A DNA stretch of 33,958 bases. It comes from Beijerinckiaceae bacterium. Its GTDB lineage: Bacteria > Pseudomonadota > Alphaproteobacteria > Rhizobiales > Beijerinckiaceae. Below the pieces are notes generated by a model. That model was not told the DNA's origin, ran no database searches, and saw nothing but the letters and a program-made list of their open reading frames with translations. This document shows, piece by piece, positions 1 through 7,952 of the stretch. Position 1 is the first letter of the stretch. Each line of letters begins with the position of its first letter. A program made the position numbers and the translations under genes. The stretch covers positions 1-33,958 of the forward strand of contig CANGFE010000023.1 of assembly GCA_947453155.1 (NCBI GenBank). Reading direction: 5' to 3'.

Positions 1-37
1 GTTGTTCGATGCGGATTTTCATGGAGCGCAAAACCCT

Positions 38-1252
38 CTAGCGGCGTGTGAGCCACATGGCGAGCACATGGCGCTCGTCTTTGGTGATCTCGGTGATGTT
101 GTTGGGCGGCATGGCATTGGTCATCACGGCTTGTTCCATGATGAGCGATGCATTGCGGGCAATCTGCTCAGGACTGTCGAGCAAAATGCCTTTGGGTGCA
201 CTGGCGAGGCCAGCCCAGACAGGCTCTGCCGCATGACACATGGAGCAGCGCGAGGTGATGATCTCGTTCACATCCGCCGGCACATGTGCGCTGGCTATAG
301 CCACAGGCGCTTCAAGCGCTGCAAGGCCCAAACGCGCGCGCCCAATCGGATTGGACACCATGCTGACGAAAGCCGCTGCAATGAGCGCGATGGCCGCGAC
401 AACCCACGTCCACCACTTATTGCCTTTGCCTGCATGGCGCTGATTGTAGAAATAGCGAACAATCGCACCAGCAACGAGCACAAGGCCGACAATCACCCAA
501 GCATGAGGCGAGGTGAAGGTCAGCGGATAATGACCCGAGATCATCAGGAAGATGACGGGCAGGGTCAGATAATTATTATGCGTTGAACGCGTCTTGGCCT
601 GCTTGCCGTATTCCGGATTGGGCGTGCGGCCTGCAATCAGATCAGCAATGACTTTCTTCTGATTGGGAATGATGTTCATGGCGACGTTGCCGGTCATGAT
701 TGTCGCCATCAGCGCGCCTGTGTGGATCAGCGCACCGCGACCGGAAAACATCATCTGGAAGAAATAGGCCATGGCCATGATGAAGGCGAAGCCAACGCTG
801 GCCAGCAGCACAGGGCTGTCTGCGAGTTTCGAGCTGACGAGGAAATTATAAACCACCCAACCCAGCACGAGGCCGCCAATGCCAATGCCCGCCGCCTGCC
901 AAGGCGTCAGCACGCGAATGGCCGGATCGATCAGATAAAGATCGGATGAGAGATAATAGACCCAGATGAGCAGGAAGAAGCCGGAGATCCATGTCGAATA
1001 GGATTCCCACTTGTGCCACATCAATTCATCGGGGAGCTTTTCGGGTGCGACCAGATATTTGCGCACTTGATAGAAGCCACCGCCATGCACTTCCCAAGCT
1101 TCGCCGCCCTTGCCTGCGGGGATTTCGGGAATGGCGCGGATCGCGGCATCCAGATGCATGAAATAGAAGGACGAGCCGATCCAGGCGATGCCGGTGATAA
1201 TGTGGGTCCAGCGCAAGATCAGGCCGCCCCATTCTGCCAGTATCGGATCCAT
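38..1252 (-). CDS. puuD: PuuD-type membrane urate hydroxylase with C-terminal cytochrome c domain
   Basis: The product oxidises urate to 5-hydroxyisourate, the first step of the urate-to-allantoin route; PuuD-type enzymes are integral membrane proteins that pass electrons to their own cytochrome c domain rather than to oxygen directly. The 404-residue protein begins with the family's W-G-G-L-I-L-R-W-x-H segment, has about eight hydrophobic helices up to residue 310, and then a periplasmic haem domain with C-S-M-C-H at 336-340 and a likely Met axial ligand at 381 in N-A-M-P-P-N-N. The ATG at 1252 is preceded by GGGGGA, six bases upstream. It is divergent from a LysR gene, and uraH and uraD, which act on its product, lie just beyond. 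Length and domain order are normal for the family. Confidence 0.95.
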   Translation of the reverse strand: MDPILAEWGGLILRWTHIITGIAWIGSSFYFMHLDAAIRAIPEIPAGKGGEAWEVHGGGFYQVRKYLVAPEKLPDELMWHKWESYSTWISGFFLLIWVYYLSSDLYLIDPAIRVLTPWQAAGIGIGGLVLGWVVYNFLVSSKLADSPVLLASVGFAFIMAMAYFFQMMFSGRGALIHTGALMATIMTGNVAMNIIPNQKKVIADLIAGRTPNPEYGKQAKTRSTHNNYLTLPVIFLMISGHYPLTFTSPHAWVIVGLVLVAGAIVRYFYNQRHAGKGNKWWTWVVAAIALIAAAFVSMVSNPIGRARLGLAALEAPVAIASAHVPADVNEIITSRCSMCHAAEPVWAGLASAPKGILLDSPEQIARNASLIMEQAVMTNAMPPNNITEITKDERHVLAMWLTRR

Positions 1253-1331
1253 AAAAAGTCCCCCGGTTTCAGCTTAGTCTTTGCCCAGCATAAGAGGCTG
1301 TCTGATTTTACAAAACAAGCCTTGGAGTTTA

Positions 1332-1349
1332 ATGATTTTCAAATCTCAT
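1332..1349. promoter_or_regulatory. Candidate LysR-type operator between puuD and the regulator
   Basis: The 109-base divergent intergenic region contains ATGA-N10-TCAT, an interrupted dyad whose inner bases (TTTTCAAA) are AT-rich. It has a T-N11-A arrangement of the kind LysR regulators bind, and it ends 12 bases before the regulator's start codon. A second TTTCAA/TTGAAA dyad occurs upstream of uraH. The site is weak on sequence alone; binding is inferred from position. Confidence 0.3.
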
Positions 1350-1361
1350 GCGTAAATCCTG

Positions 1362-2279
1362 ATGGCCAGTCTCGATAATATCCATGTTTTCACCCGCTGC
1401 GTGGCTCTGGGCTCCTTTTCCAGCGCCGGGCGGAGCCTTGGCCTGTCAGCCGCGGTCGTCAGTCACCGCATCAAAATGCTGGAGCAGCATCTGGGCTGCC
1501 GGCTCTTTCACCGCACCACCCGCCAGATGCGGTTGACCGAGCAGGGGGCCATTTTTCATGAACATTGCCTCGAAATTCAGGAGGCGATTGAGCGGGCGGA
1601 ATCGAGCGTCGAGGAGGCAAGCCGCTCCCCGCGCGGCTCTCTGAAAATCACAGCGCCCCTCGGGCTCGGGCGGCGCGTGGTCACGCCGATGGTGGCCAAA
1701 TTCCGCACCGAATTCCCGCAGATCAATGTGCGCTTCCGCCTGTCCGATTACTTGATCGACCTGCTGACGGAATCCGTCGATGTGGCTTTGCGCATGGCGA
1801 CCATGCAGGATTCCTCCCTCACCATGCGCAAGATCGCCAATGTCGACCGCATGCTGGTCGCCTCGCCTAATTATCTGGCGCGGCGCGGACGGCCCCAAAA
1901 GCCGGAAGACCTTTTCGAGCATGAATGTCTGTTGCTGCGCTTTCCGGGCAGCGAGCAGGTGCGCTGGACGCTGATCGATGCGGGTGAATTGCGCCATCTG
2001 CCCGTCTATGGCGCGGCCGATGCCGATGATGGCGACGTTTTGACCGATTGGGCGGTGCAGGGCATGGGCATTGCGCTGAAACCCGCCTTTGAGATTGCCG
2101 AACATCTCAAAAGCGGGGCGCTGGAGCCCGTTTTGCCTGATTTCCCCCCGCCGCAGGTGACGCTAGGCCTGCTTCACCCCTATCCGCGCGCCATGCCTGC
2201 CAAAGTCCGTGCCTTTGCCGATATGCTGGTGCCCGACGTACGGGCCTATCTTGCCCGCCAAGCGGCCATTCTTGTGTAA
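1362..2279 (+). CDS. LysR family transcriptional regulator, probably of urate catabolism
   Basis: A 305-residue DNA-binding regulator of the usual LysR length. The N-terminal winged helix-turn-helix spans about residues 1-60 (S-F-S-S-A-G-R-S-L-G-L-S-A-A-V-V-S-H-R-I, then the wing with F-H-R-T-T-R). The rest is the periplasmic-binding-protein-like effector domain, starting near residue 90 with G-S-L-K-I-T-A-P. The overall pattern fits the CrgA/AaeR-like subgroup. It is transcribed away from puuD and lies upstream of uraH, uraD and the permease, so control of these genes by a purine metabolite is a reasonable inference. No convincing Shine-Dalgarno sequence precedes the ATG at 1362, but the HTH alignment supports this start. 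Confidence 0.92.
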   Translation: MASLDNIHVFTRCVALGSFSSAGRSLGLSAAVVSHRIKMLEQHLGCRLFHRTTRQMRLTEQGAIFHEHCLEIQEAIERAESSVEEASRSPRGSLKITAPLGLGRRVVTPMVAKFRTEFPQINVRFRLSDYLIDLLTESVDVALRMATMQDSSLTMRKIANVDRMLVASPNYLARRGRPQKPEDLFEHECLLLRFPGSEQVRWTLIDAGELRHLPVYGAADADDGDVLTDWAVQGMGIALKPAFEIAEHLKSGALEPVLPDFPPPQVTLGLLHPYPRAMPAKVRAFADMLVPDVRAYLARQAAILV

Positions 2280-2324
2280 GACCAAAGACTAAGGGATGGA
2301 TTGCCTCGAAAATGGGCTGATGAG

Positions 2325-2343
2325 TTTCAATTCCTTTTTGAAA
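2325..2343. promoter_or_regulatory. Inverted repeat upstream of uraH, possible operator or promoter part
   Basis: TTTCAA (2325-2330) and TTGAAA (2338-2343) form a dyad with a 7-base spacer, 48 bases before the uraH start. The right half, TTGAAA, also resembles a -35 hexamer, with a poor -10-like stretch near 2362-2369. The same TTTTCAAA-like core occurs in the puuD/LysR gap, so both sites might be read by the LysR protein. This is inference from two short AT-rich motifs. Confidence 0.25.
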
Positions 2344-2390
2344 ATGCGTTGATTGCCAAAGACTATCATGGGCGAAAGGGAGAGATTCCA

Positions 2391-2744
2391 ATGGGCCGCC
2401 TTTCGACACACGTGCTCGACATCAAACGAGGCAAGCCGGCAGCGGGCGTGCGCACGGATCTCATGCGCATCGGCAAGGATGGATCATCCGTGCTGGTCAA
2501 AAGCGTCACGACCAATGCCGATGGCCGCACCGATGCGCCGCTGCTGATTGGCGATGATTATGCGACCGGAACTTATGAGTTGCGTTTCCATGTCGCGGAT
2601 TATTTCCGTGCGGCGGGTGACGCTGACGCTGAATTGTTTCTCGACATCGTGCCGTTGCGTTTCGTGATCCGCGAAGCGGATGGTCATTATCATGTGCCGC
2701 TCTTGGTTTCGCCTTGGGCCTATTCCACCTATCGGGGTTCATGA
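2391..2744 (+). CDS. uraH: 5-hydroxyisourate hydrolase (transthyretin-like)
   Basis: The enzyme hydrolyses 5-hydroxyisourate, the unstable PuuD product, to OHCU. The 117-residue protein opens with the family signature L-S-T-H-V-L-D, which carries a catalytic His, and closes with the diagnostic C-terminal tetrapeptide [19 protein letters not shown] lies between. The ATG at 2391 is chosen over an upstream in-frame TTG at 2301 because GGGAGAG lies just upstream and the family N-terminus begins here. The stop overlaps the uraD start as ATGA at 2741-2744, so the two are probably translationally coupled. Confidence 0.96.
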   Translation: MGRLSTHVLDIKRGKPAAGVRTDLMRIGKDGSSVLVKSVTTNADGRTDAPLLIGDDYATGTYELRFHVADYFRAAGDADAELFLDIVPLRFVIREADGHYHVPLLVSPWAYSTYRGS

Positions 2745-3250
2745 TGCAGCCCTCACGCATGGGTGAAGCAGAATTCGTCTCTGCCTTCGGTGATATTTTC
2801 GAGCACACGCCGCAAGTTGCGCAGCGCGCGCATCAGCGCGGTTTTGCATCCGCGCAGGACACAGCGGATGGCATGCATGCCGCACTCGTTGCCGTAATGC
2901 GCGAGATGAGTCGCGAAGAAAAACTCGCGCTGATCAATGCCCATCCGGATTTGGCGGGACGTTTGGCGCTGTCGAAAGAACTGACAGCCGATTCCACCAA
3001 AGAGCAGGGCTCTGCCGGCCTCGATAGGCTGACGCCAGAAGAACTCAAAAAATTCACGACGCTGAATGATGCCTATAAGGCGCGCTTCGGCTTCCCGTTC
3101 ATTATGGCTGTGAAGGGCGCGACGAAAGACGCCATTCTGGCAGCCTTCGAGCGGCGCATCGCACATGATGCCGACACAGAATTCGCAGAAGCACTGACGC
3201 AAATTGAACGTATAGCGCTTCTGCGTTTGAAGGATCGTCTGCCAGCCTGA
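2741..3250 (+). CDS. uraD: OHCU decarboxylase
   Basis: The enzyme decarboxylates 2-oxo-4-hydroxy-4-carboxy-5-ureidoimidazoline to S-allantoin, the last step of the urate module. The 169-residue protein is all-helical by appearance and contains the family motifs [18 protein letters not shown], and [19 protein letters not shown], which include the catalytic His and the Glu and Arg residues. Two ATGs in a row (2741, 2744) are possible starts. The first gives the ATGA overlap with uraH and has GGGG four bases upstream. With puuD and uraH it completes urate to allantoin; no allantoinase is in the window. Confidence 0.96.
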   Translation: MMQPSRMGEAEFVSAFGDIFEHTPQVAQRAHQRGFASAQDTADGMHAALVAVMREMSREEKLALINAHPDLAGRLALSKELTADSTKEQGSAGLDRLTPEELKKFTTLNDAYKARFGFPFIMAVKGATKDAILAAFERRIAHDADTEFAEALTQIERIALLRLKDRLPA

Positions 3251-3310
3251 GGGGGGCTGGAAGGTGAGATGGGCTGCTTTGGCAGCTGGAAAGAAAACAG
3301 GGGGGATTCC

Positions 3311-4729
3311 ATGTCTAACCCGCATGCCGTAGATGAAATTCTACCAGCGCCACGCTTGGCGGCGCTTGGTATTCAGCACGTTCTTGTCATGTATGCCGGC
3401 GCTGTCGCAGTGCCGCTCATCATTTCGGGCGCTTTGGGCCTGCCGCCTGAACAGCGCACGCTTCTGATCAATGCCGATCTCTTTGCCTGCGGTCTGGCAA
3501 CACTCGTCCAGGCTTTCGGCTTTGGTGGCGTTGGCATTCGTCTGCCCGTCATGATGGGTGTGACCTTCGCATCTGTTGCTCCCATGCTCGCCATGGTCGG
3601 CGCTGGCAAAGCTGCGGGCATGACGCCCAATGCGATTTTGCTGCAGATTTACGGCTCGGTGATTGCCGCCGGTATTTTCGGCGTGCTCGTCTCGCCTTTG
3701 ATTGGCCGCTTGCTGCGCTTCTTCCCGCCGGTCGTCACCGGCACGATCATCACCGTGATCGGCATTACCTTGATGCGCATCGGCATCGGCTGGTTTGGCG
3801 GTGGCTTTGCAACCGTGAAGAAGCCGCTCGATGGCGTGATGGGTGATTTCCCCAATCCCGCATTTGGCGCGCTCGACAATATGGGCATTGCGCTCGCCGT
3901 TCTGGTTGCCATTTTGCTGATTGCAAAATTCGCAAAGGGCTTCTTTGCCAATATTGCCGTTCTGCTCGGCATTATCTTTGGCGGCGTGATTGCTGTGGCT
4001 GTCGGCAAGATGAACTTCACCTCGGTTGCTAACGCCCCGTGGTTTGACTTTGTCTATCCGCTTCAGTTCGGCATGCCGACTTTCGACCTCTGGTCGGTTG
4101 TCACCATGTCGATTGTCATGATCGTGGTGATGGTGGAATCCACTGGCATGTTCTTGGCGCTCGGCGAAATGACCGGCAAGAAAGTATCTTCCGAAGATCT
4201 GACACGCGGCCTGCGCGCTGACGGTGTCGGCACCATCTTGGGCGGCATTTTCAACACCTTCCCCTATACGTCCTTCTCGCAAAATGTGGGTCTTGTCGGT
4301 GTGACGGGCGTGCGTTCGCGCTGGGTGGCGATTGCGGGCGGTCTGATCCTGATCGTGCTGGGCCTCATCCCGAAACTTGCCGCTGTCTTTGCAGCCATTC
4401 CGGTCTTCGTGCTGGGTGGTGCGGGCATCGTCATGTTCGGCATGGTTGCTGCGACTGGCATCCGCATTCTCTCGAATGTTGATTACAATGCGAACCGCAA
4501 CAATCTGATGATTGTGGCCGTGGGCATTGGTGTTGGCATGCTGACGCTGATCGCGCCGAATATTTTCGACAAATTGCCGAAAGAACTGAAGCCGATCCTC
4601 GACTCCGGCATTCTGCTGACCACCATTGTGGCGGTGATCCTGAACGCTTTCTTCAATGGTTCGGGTTCGTCAGACTCGGGCGAAAAGGGTGCGTCCTCTG
4701 CAGCCATGAGCTCGGGCGGCATGCACTAA
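3311..4729 (+). CDS. NCS2 nucleobase:cation symporter, probable urate/xanthine permease
   Basis: A 472-residue polytopic inner-membrane transporter of the NCS2 (nucleobase-ascorbate) family, with about 14 hydrophobic segments. The signature Q-N-V-G-L-V-G-V-T-G-V-R-S-R is present, and V-E-S-T-G-M-F-L-A-L-G precedes it as in the substrate-binding TM8 region. G-I-Q-H-V-L-V-M-Y-A-G-A lies at the N-terminus. The start at 3311 follows AGGGGGGA at the right spacing; an upstream in-frame ATG at 3269 is less suited. It lies 60 bases after uraD in the same direction. The neighbours point to urate or xanthine as substrate, but family membership alone does not separate these from uracil. Confidence 0.93.
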   Translation: MSNPHAVDEILPAPRLAALGIQHVLVMYAGAVAVPLIISGALGLPPEQRTLLINADLFACGLATLVQAFGFGGVGIRLPVMMGVTFASVAPMLAMVGAGKAAGMTPNAILLQIYGSVIAAGIFGVLVSPLIGRLLRFFPPVVTGTIITVIGITLMRIGIGWFGGGFATVKKPLDGVMGDFPNPAFGALDNMGIALAVLVAILLIAKFAKGFFANIAVLLGIIFGGVIAVAVGKMNFTSVANAPWFDFVYPLQFGMPTFDLWSVVTMSIVMIVVMVESTGMFLALGEMTGKKVSSEDLTRGLRADGVGTILGGIFNTFPYTSFSQNVGLVGVTGVRSRWVAIAGGLILIVLGLIPKLAAVFAAIPVFVLGGAGIVMFGMVAATGIRILSNVDYNANRNNLMIVAVGIGVGMLTLIAPNIFDKLPKELKPILDSGILLTTIVAVILNAFFNGSGSSDSGEKGASSAAMSSGGMH

Positions 4730-4753
4730 GCGGTTTCGCTCCACACCCAACAG

Positions 4754-4780
4754 AAGGCCCGCCTCTTGGCGGGCCTTTTT
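4754..4780 (+). terminator. Rho-independent terminator after the purine permease gene
   Basis: A perfect 10-base-pair stem (AAGGCCCGCC with GGCGGGCCTT, loop TCTT) is followed by TTTTTATTT on the plus strand. It lies 24 bases after the permease stop, and two bases separate it from the minus-strand small ORF stop. It may also stop the converging efflux operon, although no clear T-tract follows in that direction. Confidence 0.9.
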
Positions 4781-4782
4781 AT

Positions 4783-4911
4783 TTAGCGGTTGAGCATAGC
4801 CCGCCAGAGCATCAGCGAGAGACCCGCCAAGATGATGGCAATGACATAGGCCTCTGCGAGAAAGGCAATGAAAGCGCAGATGGGCGCGAGGATGGTGAAA
4901 ACCGTCATCAT
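4783..4911 (-). CDS. Small (42-residue) membrane protein coupled to the RND pump operon
   Basis: The reading frame begins M-M-T-V-F-T-I-L-A-P, is almost entirely hydrophobic (one long or two short membrane helices, roughly residues 4-17 and 22-36), and ends R-A-M-L-N-R-TAA. Its first ATG overlaps the stop of the upstream RND gene as ATGA (4908-4911), the same 4-base overlap seen at the other three junctions of this operon, and the terminator follows two bases after its stop. That repeated junction is the main evidence that the gene is real. I do not recognise a family. By position it could be an accessory subunit like AcrZ, the small helix that binds AcrB in E. coli; this is inference. It has no strong Shine-Dalgarno sequence of its own, as expected for a coupled gene. 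Confidence 0.62.
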   Translation of the reverse strand: MMTVFTILAPICAFIAFLAEAYVIAIILAGLSLMLWRAMLNR

Positions 4912-7900
4912 GCTGATTTGCTCCGCCGCAAACGTTCCATGGCGACATAGATGACGGGCGTTGTGTAGATCGTGATCAATTGTGAGAGCGCCAGCCCCGC
5001 GACAATGGTAATGCCGAGTGGGCGGCGCATTTCAGCCCCCGGTCCTTCAGCAAAGAGCAGAGGCAGGGCGCCGCACATGGCTGCCAAAGTGGTCATGAGA
5101 ATGGGACGGAAGCGCGCCAGACAAGCTTCATGCATGGCGCTTGCCGCATCCAGTCCCCGTTCGCGTTGCGCAGCCAAAGCAAAATCAACAAGCATGATGC
5201 CGTTCTTCTTCACAATGCCGATCAGCAAGATCATGCCGATGAAAGCAATCAGCGAGAGTTCTGTGCCCGTGATGGCCAGAGCCAGCAGGGCGCCAAGTCC
5301 TGCCGAGGGGAGTGTGGAGAGAATGGTCAGCGGGTGGCGCAGGTTCTCGTAGAGGATTCCCAAGATCAAATAGACGCAGACAAGGGCCGCCAGAATGAGA
5401 AAGGCCTGACTGCCGCCACTCTCTTCGGCAAATTTCGCATCGCCCGAAAAATCCGTGCGGATAGAATCCGGCGGATGAAGGCCCAAGACAGCCTCTTGCA
5501 CGGCACGATTGGCACGCTCGACCGGCACGCCGCTAGCCTGTGCGTAGCTGATGGTCGCCGAAGCAAACAAGCCAGTGTGATTGACGGCGACAGGCGAAAG
5601 GCGCCGCTCCATCTGCGCCATGGCGGACAGCGGCACTTGGCGCCCGCCCGCGGCAGGGACATATAGATTCAACACATCATTGGGATCATCTTGCCGGTCG
5701 CTCGCGACGTCGAGTACAATTTTATATTGATTGCGCTCGCCATAGACAGTCGAGATTTGCCGCTGGCTGTAGCTGTTGGACAGAGCATTGTTGATGTCAG
5801 TCATGGAGGCGCCGATGCGCGCCGCCGCATTGCGATCAATCAGCACGCGCGCTTCAAGCCCGGCTTTGTCGCGATCACTCGAGACATCGACAATCTCAGG
5901 CAAGGTGCGCAGGCGTGCGAGCGCTTTTTGCGTCCATTCGTCGATTTCTTCCGAGGAAGATCCCCAGAGCGTGAATTGCAAGGAGGAACGGCTGGGCCGC
6001 CCGCCGACACGCACATCACTCACCGCCCAGAGATAAGTGCGGATGCCGGGCATCAGCGTCAATTGCAGGCGCAGGCGATCAATGACTTGCTGCGTTGTTT
6101 CTTTGCGCTCGCCTGGCGGCTTGAGACTGATGAACATGCGCCCCGTATTGGTGGTGAAGCCGGAGCCGACGAAAGATGCGGTCGAGGCGACTGCAGGATC
6201 AGCCTCGATTGTCGCCCCCGCTTTCTTCTGCAGCTCGCTCATCGTCGGGAAGGAGACATCGCTGGCAGCTTCCGTCCAGGCAAAGACGAGACCCAGATCA
6301 TCTTGCGGGATCGCGCCTTTGGGGAGTGTGCGGAAGAGATGAATGGTGAGGCCTGTCGTCACCAAGACGAGAATGATGGAAAGTGCCGGTCGCGCCAGAG
6401 CAGGCTTGAGCGTGCGCGCATAAAGATTTTTCAGCGCCTCCAGCCATGTGTCGAAGCGGTTGGGTTCAGGTTCCCCGTCTTTTTGTCGCGCGCAAATGGT
6501 GGGCGTGACGATCAGCGAGACAAGGGTAGAAAAGCCGATGGCAAAAACCATGGTGAGCGAGAATTCGCGAAATACGCGACCAATCACACCCGGCATGAAA
6601 AGCAGTGGAATGAAAGCGGCCACCAGCGAAATGCTGATTGCCAGAATGGTAAAGCTGATTTGCCGCGCGCCTTCAACCGCCGCTTGCAGAGTGCTCAAAC
6701 CCTTTTCGCGATTGCGATGGATGTTTTCAATCATGACAATGGCATCATCAACAACGAAGCCGACCGAGATGATGATCGCCATCAGTGACAAAGTGTCGAT
6801 GGTGAAGCCCGCCAGCCACATCATGGCGAATGTGCCAGCTAGGGAAAGCGGAATGGTGATCCCCGCCGCCAGTGTGGACGTGGCTCGGCGCAAAAAGAGG
6901 AAGACCACGCCCATGACGAGGCTGACGGAAATCAGAAGCGTCTTTTGCAGATCCGCAATAGAGGCGCGGATTGTCACCGTGCGGTCGCTCATGATGGAAA
7001 AATCAACACCAGCGGGAATCCATTGACGCAATTGCGGAAGAATGGCTTTCACGCCATCGACTGTCTCGATGACATTGGCATCGGGCTGTTTGGTCACTTG
7101 AATGAGAACAGCAGGTTTTCCGTCGTGCCAACCAGCGGAGCGCGAATTGCGTGTGGCGCGCTCGATGGTCGCCACATCGCCCAAGCGCACCAGCGCGCCG
7201 CCACGCGTGCGCAGAACGACATCAGCATAATCTTGTGGTTCGGTGAGCTGGCCGTTGCTGGAGAGCGTGAGGAAGGTCTCGTCACCATCAATGCCGCCTA
7301 TGGGTGAGGCTGTATTAGAACTGTTGATGGCGGTGCGCACCTCTTCGAGCGAGAGGTTCATCCCCGCCAAGCGCGCGGGGTCGAGCCGCACGCGGATTGC
7401 GGGTTGTTCGGAACCGCTCACTTGCACTTCTGCGACGCCATCCACCTGTGACATGCGCTGGGCGATAAACGTGTCAGCCAGATCATAAAGAGCATCGGTT
7501 GCCAGAGTGGTGGATGTGAGTGCGATGATCAGCACAGGCTGGCTGTTGGGATTGGCTTTGCGCAGGCGCGGGCTTGACGGCATATCGCCCGGCAAATCGG
7601 GAATGGCGGCATTGATGGCGGCTTGCACATCGCGCGCAGCCATATCGATCTTGCGCGAGAGGTCAAACTGGATGGTGACAGCGCTTGTGCCCAAAGTTGA
7701 TGACGAGGTCATCTCGGTAATGCCGGCGACATTGCTGAGCGCCCGTTCAAGGGGTGCCGCGACAGTGGCTGCCATGGTGGACGGATCAGCGCCGGGGCGT
7801 GACGCCAGCACGCGGATGGTCGGGAATTCGACATTGGGCAAACTGGCGACGGGCAGCGCGATCCATGCAGCGAGGCCAGCAATCAAGAGGCCCGCGCAGA

Positions 7901-7952
7901 TCAGCACCGTGCCGATGGGGCGAAAGATAAAGCGCTGCGAGAGGGCGCTCAT
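4908..7952 (-). CDS. RND efflux pump permease subunit 2 (MdtC/AcrB-like)
   Basis: A 1014-residue inner-membrane proton-driven exporter of the hydrophobe/amphiphile efflux RND class. It has the expected twelve-helix, two-large-loop layout: TM1 at about residues 12-33, a porter domain, then TM2-6 from about 335. The proton-relay pair is D402-D403 in G-F-V-V-D-D-A-I-V-M-I-E-N, and the TM10 Lys lies in G-I-V-K-K-N-G-I-M-L-V-D. The start overlaps the stop of the upstream pump gene by ATGA (7949-7952). Two unequal RND genes behind one adaptor recall MdtBC, which works as a mixed trimer, so this pair may do the same. The substrate cannot be told from sequence. Confidence 0.95.
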   Translation of the reverse strand: MSALSQRFIFRPIGTVLICAGLLIAGLAAWIALPVASLPNVEFPTIRVLASRPGADPSTMAATVAAPLERALSNVAGITEMTSSSTLGTSAVTIQFDLSRKIDMAARDVQAAINAAIPDLPGDMPSSPRLRKANPNSQPVLIIALTSTTLATDALYDLADTFIAQRMSQVDGVAEVQVSGSEQPAIRVRLDPARLAGMNLSLEEVRTAINSSNTASPIGGIDGDETFLTLSSNGQLTEPQDYADVVLRTRGGALVRLGDVATIERATRNSRSAGWHDGKPAVLIQVTKQPDANVIETVDGVKAILPQLRQWIPAGVDFSIMSDRTVTIRASIADLQKTLLISVSLVMGVVFLFLRRATSTLAAGITIPLSLAGTFAMMWLAGFTIDTLSLMAIIISVGFVVDDAIVMIENIHRNREKGLSTLQAAVEGARQISFTILAISISLVAAFIPLLFMPGVIGRVFREFSLTMVFAIGFSTLVSLIVTPTICARQKDGEPEPNRFDTWLEALKNLYARTLKPALARPALSIILVLVTTGLTIHLFRTLPKGAIPQDDLGLVFAWTEAASDVSFPTMSELQKKAGATIEADPAVASTASFVGSGFTTNTGRMFISLKPPGERKETTQQVIDRLRLQLTLMPGIRTYLWAVSDVRVGGRPSRSSLQFTLWGSSSEEIDEWTQKALARLRTLPEIVDVSSDRDKAGLEARVLIDRNAAARIGASMTDINNALSNSYSQRQISTVYGERNQYKIVLDVASDRQDDPNDVLNLYVPAAGGRQVPLSAMAQMERRLSPVAVNHTGLFASATISYAQASGVPVERANRAVQEAVLGLHPPDSIRTDFSGDAKFAEESGGSQAFLILAALVCVYLILGILYENLRHPLTILSTLPSAGLGALLALAITGTELSLIAFIGMILLIGIVKKNGIMLVDFALAAQRERGLDAASAMHEACLARFRPILMTTLAAMCGALPLLFAEGPGAEMRRPLGITIVAGLALSQLITIYTTPVIYVAMERLRRSKSA

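Noticed and set aside
1-22. Minus-strand ATG at 22 starting M-K-I-R-I-E-Q at the window edge, just after puuD.
   Set aside because: Only seven codons are visible and the possible Shine-Dalgarno (GAGGG) is 11 bases away; it may begin a real downstream gene but cannot be supported.
4670-4948. 92-residue minus-strand frame over the permease end, terminator and small ORF.
   Set aside because: It is rich in His, Gly and Arg as shadow frames are here, and it reads through the terminator; the 42-residue frame in the same place has the coupled start and a membrane-protein pattern.
5691-6788. 365-residue plus-strand frame antisense to the RND gene.
   Set aside because: It is fully covered by a well-supported RND coding sequence with intact motifs; the antisense product is Arg/Asp/His-rich with no recognisable domain.
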